Shown in pieces: positions 8,422 through 17,024 of a DNA stretch of 64,000 nucleotides. The first letter of the stretch is position 1. Each line of letters begins with the position of its first letter. A program made the position numbers and the translations under genes. A model generated the notes under the pieces. It was not told where the DNA came from. It did no database searches and was given only the letters and a program-made list of their open reading frames with translations. The stretch covers positions 992,001 through 1,056,000 of the forward strand of contig AP025763.1 in the NCBI GenBank assembly GCA_027943745.1, given 5' to 3'. The DNA is from Neptuniibacter victor (GTDB lineage: Bacteria; Pseudomonadota; Gammaproteobacteria; Pseudomonadales; Balneatricaceae).

Positions 8422-9033
8422 TTAATTCGGCGCGCCATGATAATAATGCCATAGAAATAGTGCGCCTGTACTGCGTTGAGGTGCCCAATGCTCTGTTAGC
8501 TGTCGTGCCGTTTTAGCGCTAGGTTTATCATCGAGGTTTTTTAATTTTTGTAGCCCAATTTGTATGGCAAGATCATCGGCAGGAAAAATATCTTGTCGTT
8601 GTAAGGAAAACATTAGATAGATCTCTGCACTCCAACGGCCAAATCCTCTGAGCGTTGTTATTTGATCGATCGCAGTCTGATCATCTAGCTGCTTTAATGC
8701 ATTGATTGAAAATGTTCCCTCCGTAATCGCGTTTGCTAAGTCTTTGGCATATTCAATTTTACGATAAGAAAGGCCATCCTCTCTTAGCGCTTCAGGAGGA
8801 GTGAGAAGTACAGTTTCAGCTGTTAAAGAAGGAAGGCGAACTCGTACTCGAGCCATGATGGCGCTTGCTGCCGCGGTTGATATTTGTTGGCTTACAATTG
8901 TCGTGAAGAAAGTTTCGAATCCTACCGGTCTTATGCGGGGAGGTGGTGGCCCAACGTTAGGCAATGCGTGCTTAATGTCAGGATCTATTCTGGCCAAATA
9001 GTCCATCGATTCAGCAATCTTTGTTTCGTTCAT
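8422..9033 (-). CDS. DNA-3-methyladenine glycosylase II-like (AlkA, HhH-GPD)
   Basis: The 203-residue protein is the catalytic HhH-GPD part of an AlkA-type glycosylase. It shows TIVSQQIS near residue 45, the helix-hairpin-helix TLRGFGRWSAEIYLMF (127-142) and the catalytic aspartate in FPADDLAIQIG (D154 aligned to AlkA D238). It excises alkylated bases such as 3-methyladenine. It lacks the N-terminal TBP-like domain of E. coli AlkA, which is usual for this short form. An Ada-like alkyltransferase lies 1.1 kb away on the other strand, so two alkylation-repair activities are near each other but not in one operon. Confidence 0.88.
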   Translation of the reverse strand: MNETKIAESMDYLARIDPDIKHALPNVGPPPPRIRPVGFETFFTTIVSQQISTAAASAIMARVRVRLPSLTAETVLLTPPEALREDGLSYRKIEYAKDLANAITEGTFSINALKQLDDQTAIDQITTLRGFGRWSAEIYLMFSLQRQDIFPADDLAIQIGLQKLKNLDDKPSAKTARQLTEHWAPQRSTGALFLWHYYHGAPN

Positions 9034-9247
9034 AGAAGCGTCTCTTCGCGTAAAACTAAGAATTAAGGCTACTCTGCTTCGGTCGAAAGGAACAGATTTT
9101 GTTGTGAAAGTGTATAGCCGTAGAGCAATATTCCCCTATAGGATAAATTTAGCAAGAAACGGGTGGTTCCAATGAAATGCGCGCCATAGAATGGTCCGAT
9201 TAGATTACGCTTTTATCTTACCTTCTTTATTTAGGACGTTCGTGTTT

Positions 9248-10138
9248 ATGGATCTGCAAAGTATTCTAAGGCTAGTAATATTAGCCGCTATCTGGGGAGG
9301 TTCTTTTCTGTTTATGAAAATAGCATCACCTGTTTTAGGCGCGCCGCTGGTAGCTGAATTGCGGGTAGGTTTGGCTGCTCTGTTTTTATCGATTATTGCG
9401 CTTATTTTTAAAAGATCATTTCAGCTTAAAGAAAACTGGCGTCATTATCTTTTTGTGGGATCTTTAAACTCGGCGTTGCCATTTTTGTTGTTTTGTTATG
9501 CTGCGCTCAATTTACCCGCATCCATTTTGTCTATTGTGAATGCCACTGCTCCTATTTGGGGAATCGTCTTCGTCTCAATATGGGAGCGCCAATGGATGAG
9601 CGCTAAGTGTGGGTTAGGGTTATTCTTAGGCATTGTGGGTGTTGCGGTCTTATTGGGTTTTGATCCTGTTATTATGCAGCCTAGTATTATGCTGCCCATT
9701 TTAGCTGTGCTCGGAGCTGCTGCCTGTTACGGCTTGGCGACGACTTATGCTCGACAAGCAAAGTCTGTAGATCCTTTTAATAATGCCCACGGGAGTATGT
9801 GGGGAGCGACAGTTGTGCTTTTGCCAATCATCCTATTTTTTCCTGCTCCGCATGCATTAACCCTCGAGGTTACTTACGCTGTTCTTCTCCTTGGCATTGT
9901 GTGTAGCGGTGTTGCTTATCTCTTATATTTTCGTTTGGTTCAAGATATTGGGCCACCATCTGCTTTAACGGTGACATTTATTGTCCCTGTGTTTGGGGTT
10001 CTATGGGGATATCTTTTCCTGGATGAAAAGGTCGGTTGGCATACGTTGGTAGGTGCCGTCATGATTATCATCGGCACCTCATTTGTGACTGGTTTTTCAC
10101 TGAAACGATTAATAAATGCCAAGGTGGTCAATGGATAA
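9248..10138 (+). CDS. EamA/DMT-family metabolite exporter
   Basis: From ATG 9248 this is a 296-residue protein with ten hydrophobic helices forming two EamA repeats. Family motifs include AAIWGGSFLFMKIA near the N-terminus, NATAPIWG in the first repeat and FIVPVFGVLWGYLFLDE in the second. EamA proteins export amino acids or other small metabolites through the inner membrane; the substrate is unknown here. An upstream in-frame ATG (9191) would add 19 residues without a Shine-Dalgarno, so I prefer 9248. Its stop overlaps the start of the Ada-like gene, implying coupled translation. Confidence 0.85.
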   Translation: MDLQSILRLVILAAIWGGSFLFMKIASPVLGAPLVAELRVGLAALFLSIIALIFKRSFQLKENWRHYLFVGSLNSALPFLLFCYAALNLPASILSIVNATAPIWGIVFVSIWERQWMSAKCGLGLFLGIVGVAVLLGFDPVIMQPSIMLPILAVLGAAACYGLATTYARQAKSVDPFNNAHGSMWGATVVLLPIILFFPAPHALTLEVTYAVLLLGIVCSGVAYLLYFRLVQDIGPPSALTVTFIVPVFGVLWGYLFLDEKVGWHTLVGAVMIIIGTSFVTGFSLKRLINAKVVNG

Positions 10139-10979
10139 TTCTTTTTCAGAAGGTACGGCCGATTATCTGCGTATTGAGCGTGCGATAGCGTTTTTGTGTG
10201 AGCATGCTGAGGAACAGCCGTCACTGTCGGATTTAGCTAAATATGCTGGTATTAGTGAGCATCATTTGCAGAGACTTTTTAGTCGTTGGGTAGGGGTTTC
10301 ACCGAAACGGTTTGTTCAGTTTCTGACCAAACAGAGGGCTAAGCAGATGCTGACTCAATCACGAACTGTTTTAGATACCGCCCATGACTTAGGTTTGTCT
10401 GGTCCAAGTCGTTTACATGACTTGCTGATTAGCTGTGAAGCGATGACGCCCGGTGAAATAAAGTCTTTAGGAATGGGGTTGTTGATTCATCATGGCTACG
10501 CGGTTTCCCCTTTTGGACTAGCTTATATAGGATGGACCGATCGGGGTATCTGTCATATGGCCTTTTGTCAGTGTCCCCAATATGAGATAGAAGAAACCCT
10601 GCGTGAACGTTGGATCGGTGCTTCGTTTCAGCGTGATGATAAGGGAGCGACGACCTATATCGATCAGATCTTCCAAACTAAAAGTAATAAACAGCCTTTA
10701 CATCTTGTTTTGAAGGGTACCAATTTTCAACTAAAAGTATGGGAGGCTCTACTAGCAGTCGAGGAGGGGCAGCTTGTGTCGTACTCTCAGCTCGCGACTA
10801 TGATTGGATCACCTAAAGCCTCCAGAGCAGTGGGTACGGCGGTTGCTTCAAATCAGATCGGTTTTTTAATCCCTTGCCACCGGGTGATAAGAGAAACAGG
10901 CGAGGTAGGTAACTTTCGTTGGGGGAGTGCACGTAAAGCGGCCATTCAGGGATGGGAAGCGGCTAGGGTAAGTGAGTAA
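10131..10979 (+). CDS. Ada-like AraC-HTH / O6-alkylguanine-DNA alkyltransferase fusion
   Basis: Numbered from ATG 10131 (282 residues; Shine-Dalgarno AAGGTGG just upstream), residues about 15-105 are an AraC-type double helix-turn-helix (LSDLAKYAGISEHHLQRLF). Residues about 190-280 are the alkyltransferase domain with the active-site IPCHRV (C249). It transfers alkyl groups from O6-alkylguanine to itself and probably regulates transcription. It lacks the N-terminal zinc/cysteine domain of E. coli Ada that senses phosphotriesters, so any induction must work differently. It overlaps the exporter gene by 8 bp. Family assignment is firm; the regulatory role is inferred. Confidence 0.9.
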   Translation: MDNSFSEGTADYLRIERAIAFLCEHAEEQPSLSDLAKYAGISEHHLQRLFSRWVGVSPKRFVQFLTKQRAKQMLTQSRTVLDTAHDLGLSGPSRLHDLLISCEAMTPGEIKSLGMGLLIHHGYAVSPFGLAYIGWTDRGICHMAFCQCPQYEIEETLRERWIGASFQRDDKGATTYIDQIFQTKSNKQPLHLVLKGTNFQLKVWEALLAVEEGQLVSYSQLATMIGSPKASRAVGTAVASNQIGFLIPCHRVIRETGEVGNFRWGSARKAAIQGWEAARVSE

Positions 10980-11012
10980 AAAGGCCTTTAACGTTTCCGA
11001 TAGAGGCCTTAA
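10980..11012 (+). terminator. Hairpin after the Ada-like gene
   Basis: AAGGCCT and AGGCCTT, about 16 nt apart, directly follow the stop codon and can form a stem, with only an A-rich rather than a T-rich tail. It may end the exporter-ada transcript facing the convergent lipoprotein gene. The hairpin is visible; its terminator activity is uncertain. Confidence 0.4.
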
Positions 11013-11032
11013 ATAAGTTAAAAATATTCCTG

Positions 11033-11290
11033 TTACTGACAGCTTCCTTCAATCACCCATTTAACTTTTGGGTGGGTACAAGCTGTGCAAGCATTTGAAT
11101 ATGTTTTGGCATCTGTAGATGAGCTAAAACCACACGCAGGTCGGTAATCCCGAGTGCACATGTGCGTTCTTGGTTCTTCGCATACTCGTGCTGCTTCAGG
11201 AATCGTATCCGCCGGTTTACAACCGCTAAGCGCTGCTACCAGCAATCCTGTGCCAAGTAGCCCTAGAGTGCTGATTGACGTTTTTTTCAT
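11033..11290 (-). CDS. Kazal-type lipoprotein (putative periplasmic protease-inhibitor fold)
   Basis: From ATG 11290 this is an 85-residue lipoprotein precursor: a positively charged start, hydrophobic segment GLLGTGLLVAAL and a lipobox LSGC. The mature part carries the six-cysteine Kazal pattern (C-x7-C-x7-CG, then TYSNACTAC and a final GSC). Kazal domains in eukaryotes inhibit serine proteases; bacterial Kazal-like lipoproteins are known but their targets mostly are not. The aspartate after the lipidated cysteine that would retain a protein in the inner membrane is absent (Lys at +2), so outer-membrane sorting is likely. It follows the RND permease by 13 bp and is probably co-transcribed, which is an unusual operon partner. 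Confidence 0.75.
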   Translation of the reverse strand: MKKTSISTLGLLGTGLLVAALSGCKPADTIPEAARVCEEPRTHMCTRDYRPACGFSSSTDAKTYSNACTACTHPKVKWVIEGSCQ

Positions 11291-11303
11291 CTTATTGGGT
11301 CTC

Positions 11304-14300
11304 TTAGTCAGCGTCCGCAGGGTTGATGGGGTTAGGTTTCGGAGCACCCTTAACCTTTTCACGTAAGGTTTGCATGGCGACAAACAGTGCAGGGATAAAG
11401 AAAATCCCAATCACCGTGGCGAATAACATGCCTCCCAATACGACAAAACCTATAGATAACCGACTGGCTGCACCCGCGCCACTCGCCGTTACCAGTGGTA
11501 GTACGCCCAAAATAAACGAAAATGCAGTCATCAATACTGCGCGATAACGTAAGTTAGCCGCTTCGTTTGCTGCATCAATGATACTCTTACCTTGCTCCCT
11601 CAGCTGTTTTGCAAATTCAACAATAAGAATGGCGGATTTACTGGCCAAGCCGATCAGCATGACGATACCTATCTGGGCATAGAGATTATTAGTCAAACCC
11701 GGGATCAACCATAGCGGTAGAATCGCACCCAATAATGCAACTGTAATGGAGAGCATGACAGCGACAGGGATGGTCCAGCTCTCATATTGAGCGACCAAGA
11801 ATAAGTAGGCGAATAGAATAGCTAAAGACATGATGATAATGACATAGCCGCCAGCCTCTTGCTCTTGTTGTGTGCTCCCTGTCCACTCCAAGATGTAACC
11901 ATCGGGTAGTGTTTCAAGGGCGAGCTGTTCTAACAGCTGGATGCCTTCACCACTTGAAATGCTTTCCCCTAACATGGCGGTAACCGCCGCGGAACGTGAT
12001 TGGTTGTAGCGTGTTAGTGTTTGCGGGCCAAGCACAGGTTTGACTTCAATCAGGGCGCTGACAGGTATGAAGTAACCTTGATTACTTTTAACATTGAGAC
12101 CGTTTAGATCTTCAACATTGTCCCTAAATTCAGAATCAGCCTGAATCATGACGCGGTAGTTACGGCCAAATATGTTGAAATCATTCACATACTGAGTACC
12201 CAACTGCGCCTGAAGCGTACTGAATAGATCGCTCATCGAAACCCCTAATGCAAGGGCCTTATCACGGTCAACAATGAGCTCTAATTGAGGCACATTAGCT
12301 GAATAAGTAGAGTAAACACGGCTAAACTCCGCTTGTTGATTGGCTGCAAATATGAGGGCATTGACCGCTTGGGCGAGTTCCTGAGGCGAGCCGTTTCTCA
12401 GATCAAGAATATTAGCTTCTAGACCTGCAGCATTACCCAATCCAGGAATAGGCGGAGTGGGGAAGGCCATTATATTGGCACCTGGGATGGTGGCTAGTTT
12501 TTCATTGAGTTGCCCAAGTATTTTATACCAAGCTAACTCTGGGGCTTTACGTTCATCCCAGTGTGTTAGTACCGGTATTGCTAACGCCGCGTTAGGTGCA
12601 GCACCTCCTAGGATACTAAAACCTTTGATGCCAATTCTATTTTCTATGCCGGGTTGCTCCGAAAGAATGTAATCAATCTGGGCAACAATTTCGTCTGTAC
12701 GATTCAGAGAAGCGCCATCAGGCAGTTGCACGTTTATAAAAAATGCGCCGTTGTCTTCGTAGGGTAAAAATCCGGTCGGTGTGGTACTGAACATGTGATA
12801 AACACCACCGCCCATCGCTACCAACAGCCCCATGCTCAATAGGAGACGACGGTTAAGAAAGGCGACTTTATTGACGTAGCCAAGGCGTGTCCAATTGACG
12901 AGTTGATCAAACTTCTTAAATAAACCACTCGGTTCAGCCGCGGGTTTTAGTAATAGTGCACATAGCGCCGGCGAGAGTGTTAGCGCATTGAGGGATGAGA
13001 AACAAACGGCAACAGAGATAGTGACGGCGAACTCTGTATACAGTTTACCTGTAATGCCCGGCATAAAAGCAACGGGGACGAACACCGCAAGTAGCACCAA
13101 CGTTGTCGCAATAACCGGACCGATGACCTCTTTCATCGACACGGCGGTTGCTTCTTTGGCGGATAGCCCTTCTTGCATGTGCCGTTTCACGTTTTCGACC
13201 ACGACTATGGCGTCATCCACTACGATGCCGATGGCTAGAATTAAAGCGAATAGCGAGATTGTATTGATGCTAAACCCTAGCACGGACAGCACTGCAAACG
13301 TTGCAATAAGAGATACAGGGATGGTTGCCGAAGGAATAAGAGTCGCACGCCAATCAGCCAAAAATAGGAAGGTGACTAATACCACGAGCCCGAAGGTGAT
13401 AAATAGCGTTTCGATAACTTCTTGTAATGATGCTTTAACTGATAGCGTTGTGTCATACAGCACCGCGTATTCTACGTCGTCAGGGAAGCGCTGACTTAAT
13501 CTTTCTAGCTCGGAATAAACTTGATCAGCGACATCTAGCGCGTTTGCTCCTGGGCTTTGGTAGATAGCAATAGTTGCGGAAGGGTTGCCATTCATAACGG
13601 CAGAGGCGCTGTAGCTTTGTGATCCAAGCTCTACTCTGGCGACATCACGTAACCTAACAGAAGCACCACTTGCTCCGGTTCGTAGAATGATATTCTCAAA
13701 CTCTTCGACGCTTTCTAAACGCCCTTTTGCACGTAAGTTATATTGAAATTGTTGCGTTTGGGTGAGCGGTGGTTGGCCGATAATACCGACAGCCGCTTGT
13801 ATATTTTGTTGTTGAATTGCATTCGTGATGTCCGATGGCGCTAATTCTAGAGCTTTCAAACGATCAGGGTCGAGCCACACTCGCATTCCGTAATTCATCG
13901 GACTAAATTGCGATGCGGAACCTACACCGTTGATACGAGCGAGCGAGTCTTGTACGTACAGAGAGGCATAGTTACTAAGGAACAGTTCATCATAAGTGCC
14001 TTCAGGAGAAAACAGGTTGATAACTAACAGCATGTTAGTGGCCTGTTTCTTTGTTGTAACCCCTTGGCGCACTACCTCTTGAGGAAGAAACGATTCTGCA
14101 AGCGCTACTCGGTTTTGGACGTTTATCGCTGCTTGATCTGGGTCGGTACCCACGGCAAACGTAATATCTAAGGTGTAGCCACCATCATTTGAGGCAGTGG
14201 ATGACATATAGAGCATATTATCCACACCGTTTACTTGCGCTTCTATCGGAGTGGCGACCGCTTGTTCAACAACTTCGGCATTAGCACCTGGGTAGGTCGC

Positions 14301-14441
14301 TTTAACTTGGACTTTTGGCGGTGTTATATCGGGAAATTGTGCGACAGGAAGGCTGTAGATCGCGAGGCCCCCAGCGATCATCAGTACAATCGATATAACG
14401 AGAGCAAATTTTGGTCTGTTGATAAAAAAGATAGAGAACAT
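11304..14441 (-). CDS. RND multidrug efflux permease (HAE1, AcrB-like), pump 1
   Basis: This 1045-residue protein is full length for an AcrB/MexB-type inner-membrane pump: FFINRPKFALVISIVLMIAG at the N-terminus, GIVVDDAIVVVEN in TM4 (the proton-relay aspartates), the lysine of GLASKSAILIVEFA in TM10 and two large periplasmic loops. It exports amphiphilic compounds powered by proton influx, as a homotrimer with an adaptor and a TolC-type channel. The adaptor gene lies 3 bp upstream and the Kazal lipoprotein 13 bp downstream. The operon has no outer-membrane gene of its own and may use the TolC-like protein of the neighbouring operon. Confidence 0.93.
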   Translation of the reverse strand: MFSIFFINRPKFALVISIVLMIAGGLAIYSLPVAQFPDITPPKVQVKATYPGANAEVVEQAVATPIEAQVNGVDNMLYMSSTASNDGGYTLDITFAVGTDPDQAAINVQNRVALAESFLPQEVVRQGVTTKKQATNMLLVINLFSPEGTYDELFLSNYASLYVQDSLARINGVGSASQFSPMNYGMRVWLDPDRLKALELAPSDITNAIQQQNIQAAVGIIGQPPLTQTQQFQYNLRAKGRLESVEEFENIILRTGASGASVRLRDVARVELGSQSYSASAVMNGNPSATIAIYQSPGANALDVADQVYSELERLSQRFPDDVEYAVLYDTTLSVKASLQEVIETLFITFGLVVLVTFLFLADWRATLIPSATIPVSLIATFAVLSVLGFSINTISLFALILAIGIVVDDAIVVVENVKRHMQEGLSAKEATAVSMKEVIGPVIATTLVLLAVFVPVAFMPGITGKLYTEFAVTISVAVCFSSLNALTLSPALCALLLKPAAEPSGLFKKFDQLVNWTRLGYVNKVAFLNRRLLLSMGLLVAMGGGVYHMFSTTPTGFLPYEDNGAFFINVQLPDGASLNRTDEIVAQIDYILSEQPGIENRIGIKGFSILGGAAPNAALAIPVLTHWDERKAPELAWYKILGQLNEKLATIPGANIMAFPTPPIPGLGNAAGLEANILDLRNGSPQELAQAVNALIFAANQQAEFSRVYSTYSANVPQLELIVDRDKALALGVSMSDLFSTLQAQLGTQYVNDFNIFGRNYRVMIQADSEFRDNVEDLNGLNVKSNQGYFIPVSALIEVKPVLGPQTLTRYNQSRSAAVTAMLGESISSGEGIQLLEQLALETLPDGYILEWTGSTQQEQEAGGYVIIIMSLAILFAYLFLVAQYESWTIPVAVMLSITVALLGAILPLWLIPGLTNNLYAQIGIVMLIGLASKSAILIVEFAKQLREQGKSIIDAANEAANLRYRAVLMTAFSFILGVLPLVTASGAGAASRLSIGFVVLGGMLFATVIGIFFIPALFVAMQTLREKVKGAPKPNPINPADAD

Positions 14442-14444
14442 GGT

Positions 14445-15527
14445 TTATTCCTCTACCGCATTAACCTGAATGCCAGGTTTAACTTTTTGGAGGCCTTCAG
14501 TAATAATTAGATCGTCAACGCTTAGTCCATTAATGACTTGCCATTGTCCTTCAACTTGAGGGCCCATCTCTACACGTCTCATACTGACATTTTTCTCTGC
14601 GTTTACGACTAATACAAAGTAACCGTCGCGATCTCGTTGTACGGCAGATTGAGGAATTTGAATGCCCGTTTCAGCTTGTTTTCTCTTGATCTCTACATGG
14701 ACAAATTCACCCGGTAACAGCAGTAATTTAGGATTTGGGAAGCTTGCTCTCAACGTAATGGTATCGGTGTTTCGATCCACTTCGGGTGAGATGAAATTGA
14801 AGCTTCCCGGCTGTTCGTATACGCTGCCATCGGACAGTATAAGACGGGGGGCGACAGGAGGATTATCTAAATCGATACCTTTACGGCGAGCATCTAGCAT
14901 TAGCTTTTCGCTTACCGCCATTTCGACATAAACGTCATCAATTTTTACAACGGTTGCTAGCTTTCCGCTTTCCGGGCTGATCAGATCGCCGACTGAAAAT
15001 TCAGCCTTGCCTATACGGCCACTGAACGGTGATCTGACTTCTGTATAGCTGAGATCTAACTTCGCTTTGCTTAAACCCGCTTCTGCTTTGAGCACTTGCG
15101 CTTTTGCTTGATCTCTATCGGCAACGGCTTGGTCGAATTGTGCTTGCGAAATAGCTTTACGCTTTCTCAGTTGGCTGTTGCGGTTAAGGTTAGCTTGGGT
15201 GTTTTTAAGGCCAGCTTTCGCTGAAGCTAGATCCGCTTCTGCTTGTTTTAGCGCAATCTCATAGTTGTTTTTTTCGATACGAAACAAAACCTGCCCCGCT
15301 TCAATATCTCGACCTTCGATGAACGAGCGCTCTTCTAAAAAGCCAGAAACGCGCGCTAGCAAATTCACTCTTTCCGTTGCTTCAATACGACCGACAAGTT
15401 TAAACGTGGGTGTTAAATCGGTGGTGGCCACTTTATGGACAAGTACGGCTGGCAAAGGTTTGTCGTTAGCTGCCACCGCAGTGAAAGATAGCGTTGCCAT
15501 TAGTGTTGCGATTAATAGCTGTTTCAA
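14445..15527 (-). CDS. RND periplasmic adaptor (membrane fusion protein), pump 1
   Basis: The 360-residue protein has a signal peptide (about 1-20, ending AAN), barrel-sandwich/lipoyl halves (RVSGFLEERSFIEGRDIEAG and VRSPFSGRIG), a coiled-coil hairpin (about 95-160) and a beta-barrel domain, the standard AcrA/MexA layout. There is no lipobox cysteine, so it is probably held by protein contacts or an uncleaved signal. It bridges the permease to the outer-membrane channel. It is the first gene of its operon, after a strong terminator that isolates it from the TolC gene. Confidence 0.92.
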   Translation of the reverse strand: MKQLLIATLMATLSFTAVAANDKPLPAVLVHKVATTDLTPTFKLVGRIEATERVNLLARVSGFLEERSFIEGRDIEAGQVLFRIEKNNYEIALKQAEADLASAKAGLKNTQANLNRNSQLRKRKAISQAQFDQAVADRDQAKAQVLKAEAGLSKAKLDLSYTEVRSPFSGRIGKAEFSVGDLISPESGKLATVVKIDDVYVEMAVSEKLMLDARRKGIDLDNPPVAPRLILSDGSVYEQPGSFNFISPEVDRNTDTITLRASFPNPKLLLLPGEFVHVEIKRKQAETGIQIPQSAVQRDRDGYFVLVVNAEKNVSMRRVEMGPQVEGQWQVINGLSVDDLIITEGLQKVKPGIQVNAVEE

Positions 15528-15670
15528 AATGAACTCCTTGCAGAAACTGTTCCGTGAGTCGTAGCGTTATTGGTCTATGCAAATAATTGGTCGATGCAAA
15601 TAACAGTGTAGCGTTTGTTAGTTATCGAAATAAATATGGGATAACCCATAGAGCATAGTGGGTTTATGAA

Positions 15671-15699
15671 AAAAAATGGGTGCATTGCACCCATTTTTT
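15671..15699 (-). terminator. Strong Rho-independent terminator between the two efflux operons
   Basis: AAAAAATGGGTGCA followed one base later by TGCACCCATTTTTT is a near-perfect palindrome. It has an A-run on one side and a T-run on the other, so it can terminate in either direction. It lies 17 bp after the stop of the TolC-like gene and before the pump 1 adaptor, separating two transcription units. Confidence 0.85.
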
Positions 15700-15715
15700 C
15701 ATAGGTTTCTTTGTT

Positions 15716-17011
15716 TTATTGTAACCAGCTATCCAGTTCGTTGATGTCCTCTGGATTTAGCGTACCGATCTGCTGCTTAAAGGTGATTAGATTCTGGACG
15801 AAGTTAAACCGTGCCGCTGCATAATCTCGCTGAGATGAGTACAGTTGCTGTTCTGCTTGAAGAACGTCAACTACATTTCGCGTACCCACCTTGTACCCCT
15901 CTTCGGTAGCCTGAAGGGCTGTCTCGCTTGATTTTGTACTTTGCTTAAGCGCTTGAACACTCAGCGAACCAGTGCGAAGGTCTCGTAGCAGGCTACGAGT
16001 GGACTGCGTGACTTCTCGTAAAGTATTTTCACGGTTAAATTGAGTTTCAATTAGGTTTTGTTCCAATTCGCGTGATTTAGAACTAACGGAACCACCTGAA
16101 AATAAAGGTACTGATAGTGAAAGGCCAATAGAGGATGTGTCAGCCCCCTGATTACTGATTGCGGTACCTTTATCATAATCATAGTTCGCTGTTAGGTTCA
16201 GCGTTGGATAGTGTCCCGCTCGACCTGCTTGGGCTGCTCTGCGTGCGGCTTCTGAACTTAAATCAGCGATTTTTAGACTCAAATTACTTGCGCGGGCTTT
16301 CTCTAACCAAGGCTGTGATTGAGCTGGAACCGGTTCTTCTATTGGGTAGTCGCTGGACAAGCTATTAATGACGTTGAAACTTTTACCTGTTAAGCGCTCT
16401 AGCGCTTCATAACTATTGTCTAAATCACCTTCGGCAGAAATACGCGCGACACGGGCATTATCATAAGATGCTTGCGCTTCTTGTACATCAGTATTGGCGA
16501 TTAAACCCACTTCAAATTGCGCGTTTACTTGGTCTAGACGGCGTTTAATCGCTCTTTCTTGTGCTTCTGATGTTTGCAAGTCGCTTTTGGCGCGTAATAC
16601 ACCTAAATAAGCTTCAACCGTACGTTGGATCAGATTTTGTTGCTCAAGATCGAACCTTAAACCGGCCTGTTGCGATAAAGCCTTACCCTGTTTAAAGGTA
16701 AACCATGAGGCGGCATTAAACACCGGTTGGCTCAAAGCCAAAGTATAGCCATGGTTGTTGTAGTTGCTTGTGTCAGTGTCAAACGCCGTGGTATTGGCGC
16801 TTAGGCTTAAATTGGGTAGCAAGGCTGCTTTACTTTGTACTTCAACCTCTTTGCCCGCATTAAAAGAGGCTTGAGCTGCTTTTAACTGTGGATCATTTGC
16901 AAGGGCGAGTTGGTAAATGTCAGCGAGTTGTCCAGCGTTTGCTGTGGAGAATGCTGATGTGCCCACTGCTAGTGTTAAGCATGAAACGTGAAATAACTGT
17001 TTTATATTCAT
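15716..17011 (-). CDS. TolC-family outer-membrane efflux channel
   Basis: This 431-residue protein has a signal peptide (cleavage near SAFSTANA) and the two-fold repeated helical/beta structure of TolC: QLALANDPQLKAAQASF opens the first repeat and YKVGTRNVVDVLQAEQQLY marks the second. It forms the trimeric tunnel across the outer membrane and periplasm. It is the last gene of the pump 2 operon, 13 bp after the permease. Because pump 1 has no channel gene it may serve both; this is inference. Confidence 0.92.
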   Translation of the reverse strand: MNIKQLFHVSCLTLAVGTSAFSTANAGQLADIYQLALANDPQLKAAQASFNAGKEVEVQSKAALLPNLSLSANTTAFDTDTSNYNNHGYTLALSQPVFNAASWFTFKQGKALSQQAGLRFDLEQQNLIQRTVEAYLGVLRAKSDLQTSEAQERAIKRRLDQVNAQFEVGLIANTDVQEAQASYDNARVARISAEGDLDNSYEALERLTGKSFNVINSLSSDYPIEEPVPAQSQPWLEKARASNLSLKIADLSSEAARRAAQAGRAGHYPTLNLTANYDYDKGTAISNQGADTSSIGLSLSVPLFSGGSVSSKSRELEQNLIETQFNRENTLREVTQSTRSLLRDLRTGSLSVQALKQSTKSSETALQATEEGYKVGTRNVVDVLQAEQQLYSSQRDYAAARFNFVQNLITFKQQIGTLNPEDINELDSWLQ

Positions 17012-17024
17012 GAAATGAGCGTCC

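Noticed and set aside
12988-13494. Long plus-strand open frame inside the pump 1 permease gene
   Set aside because: It is the mirror of a strongly coding RND permease sequence and encodes a low-complexity Ser/Thr/Met peptide with no start signal.
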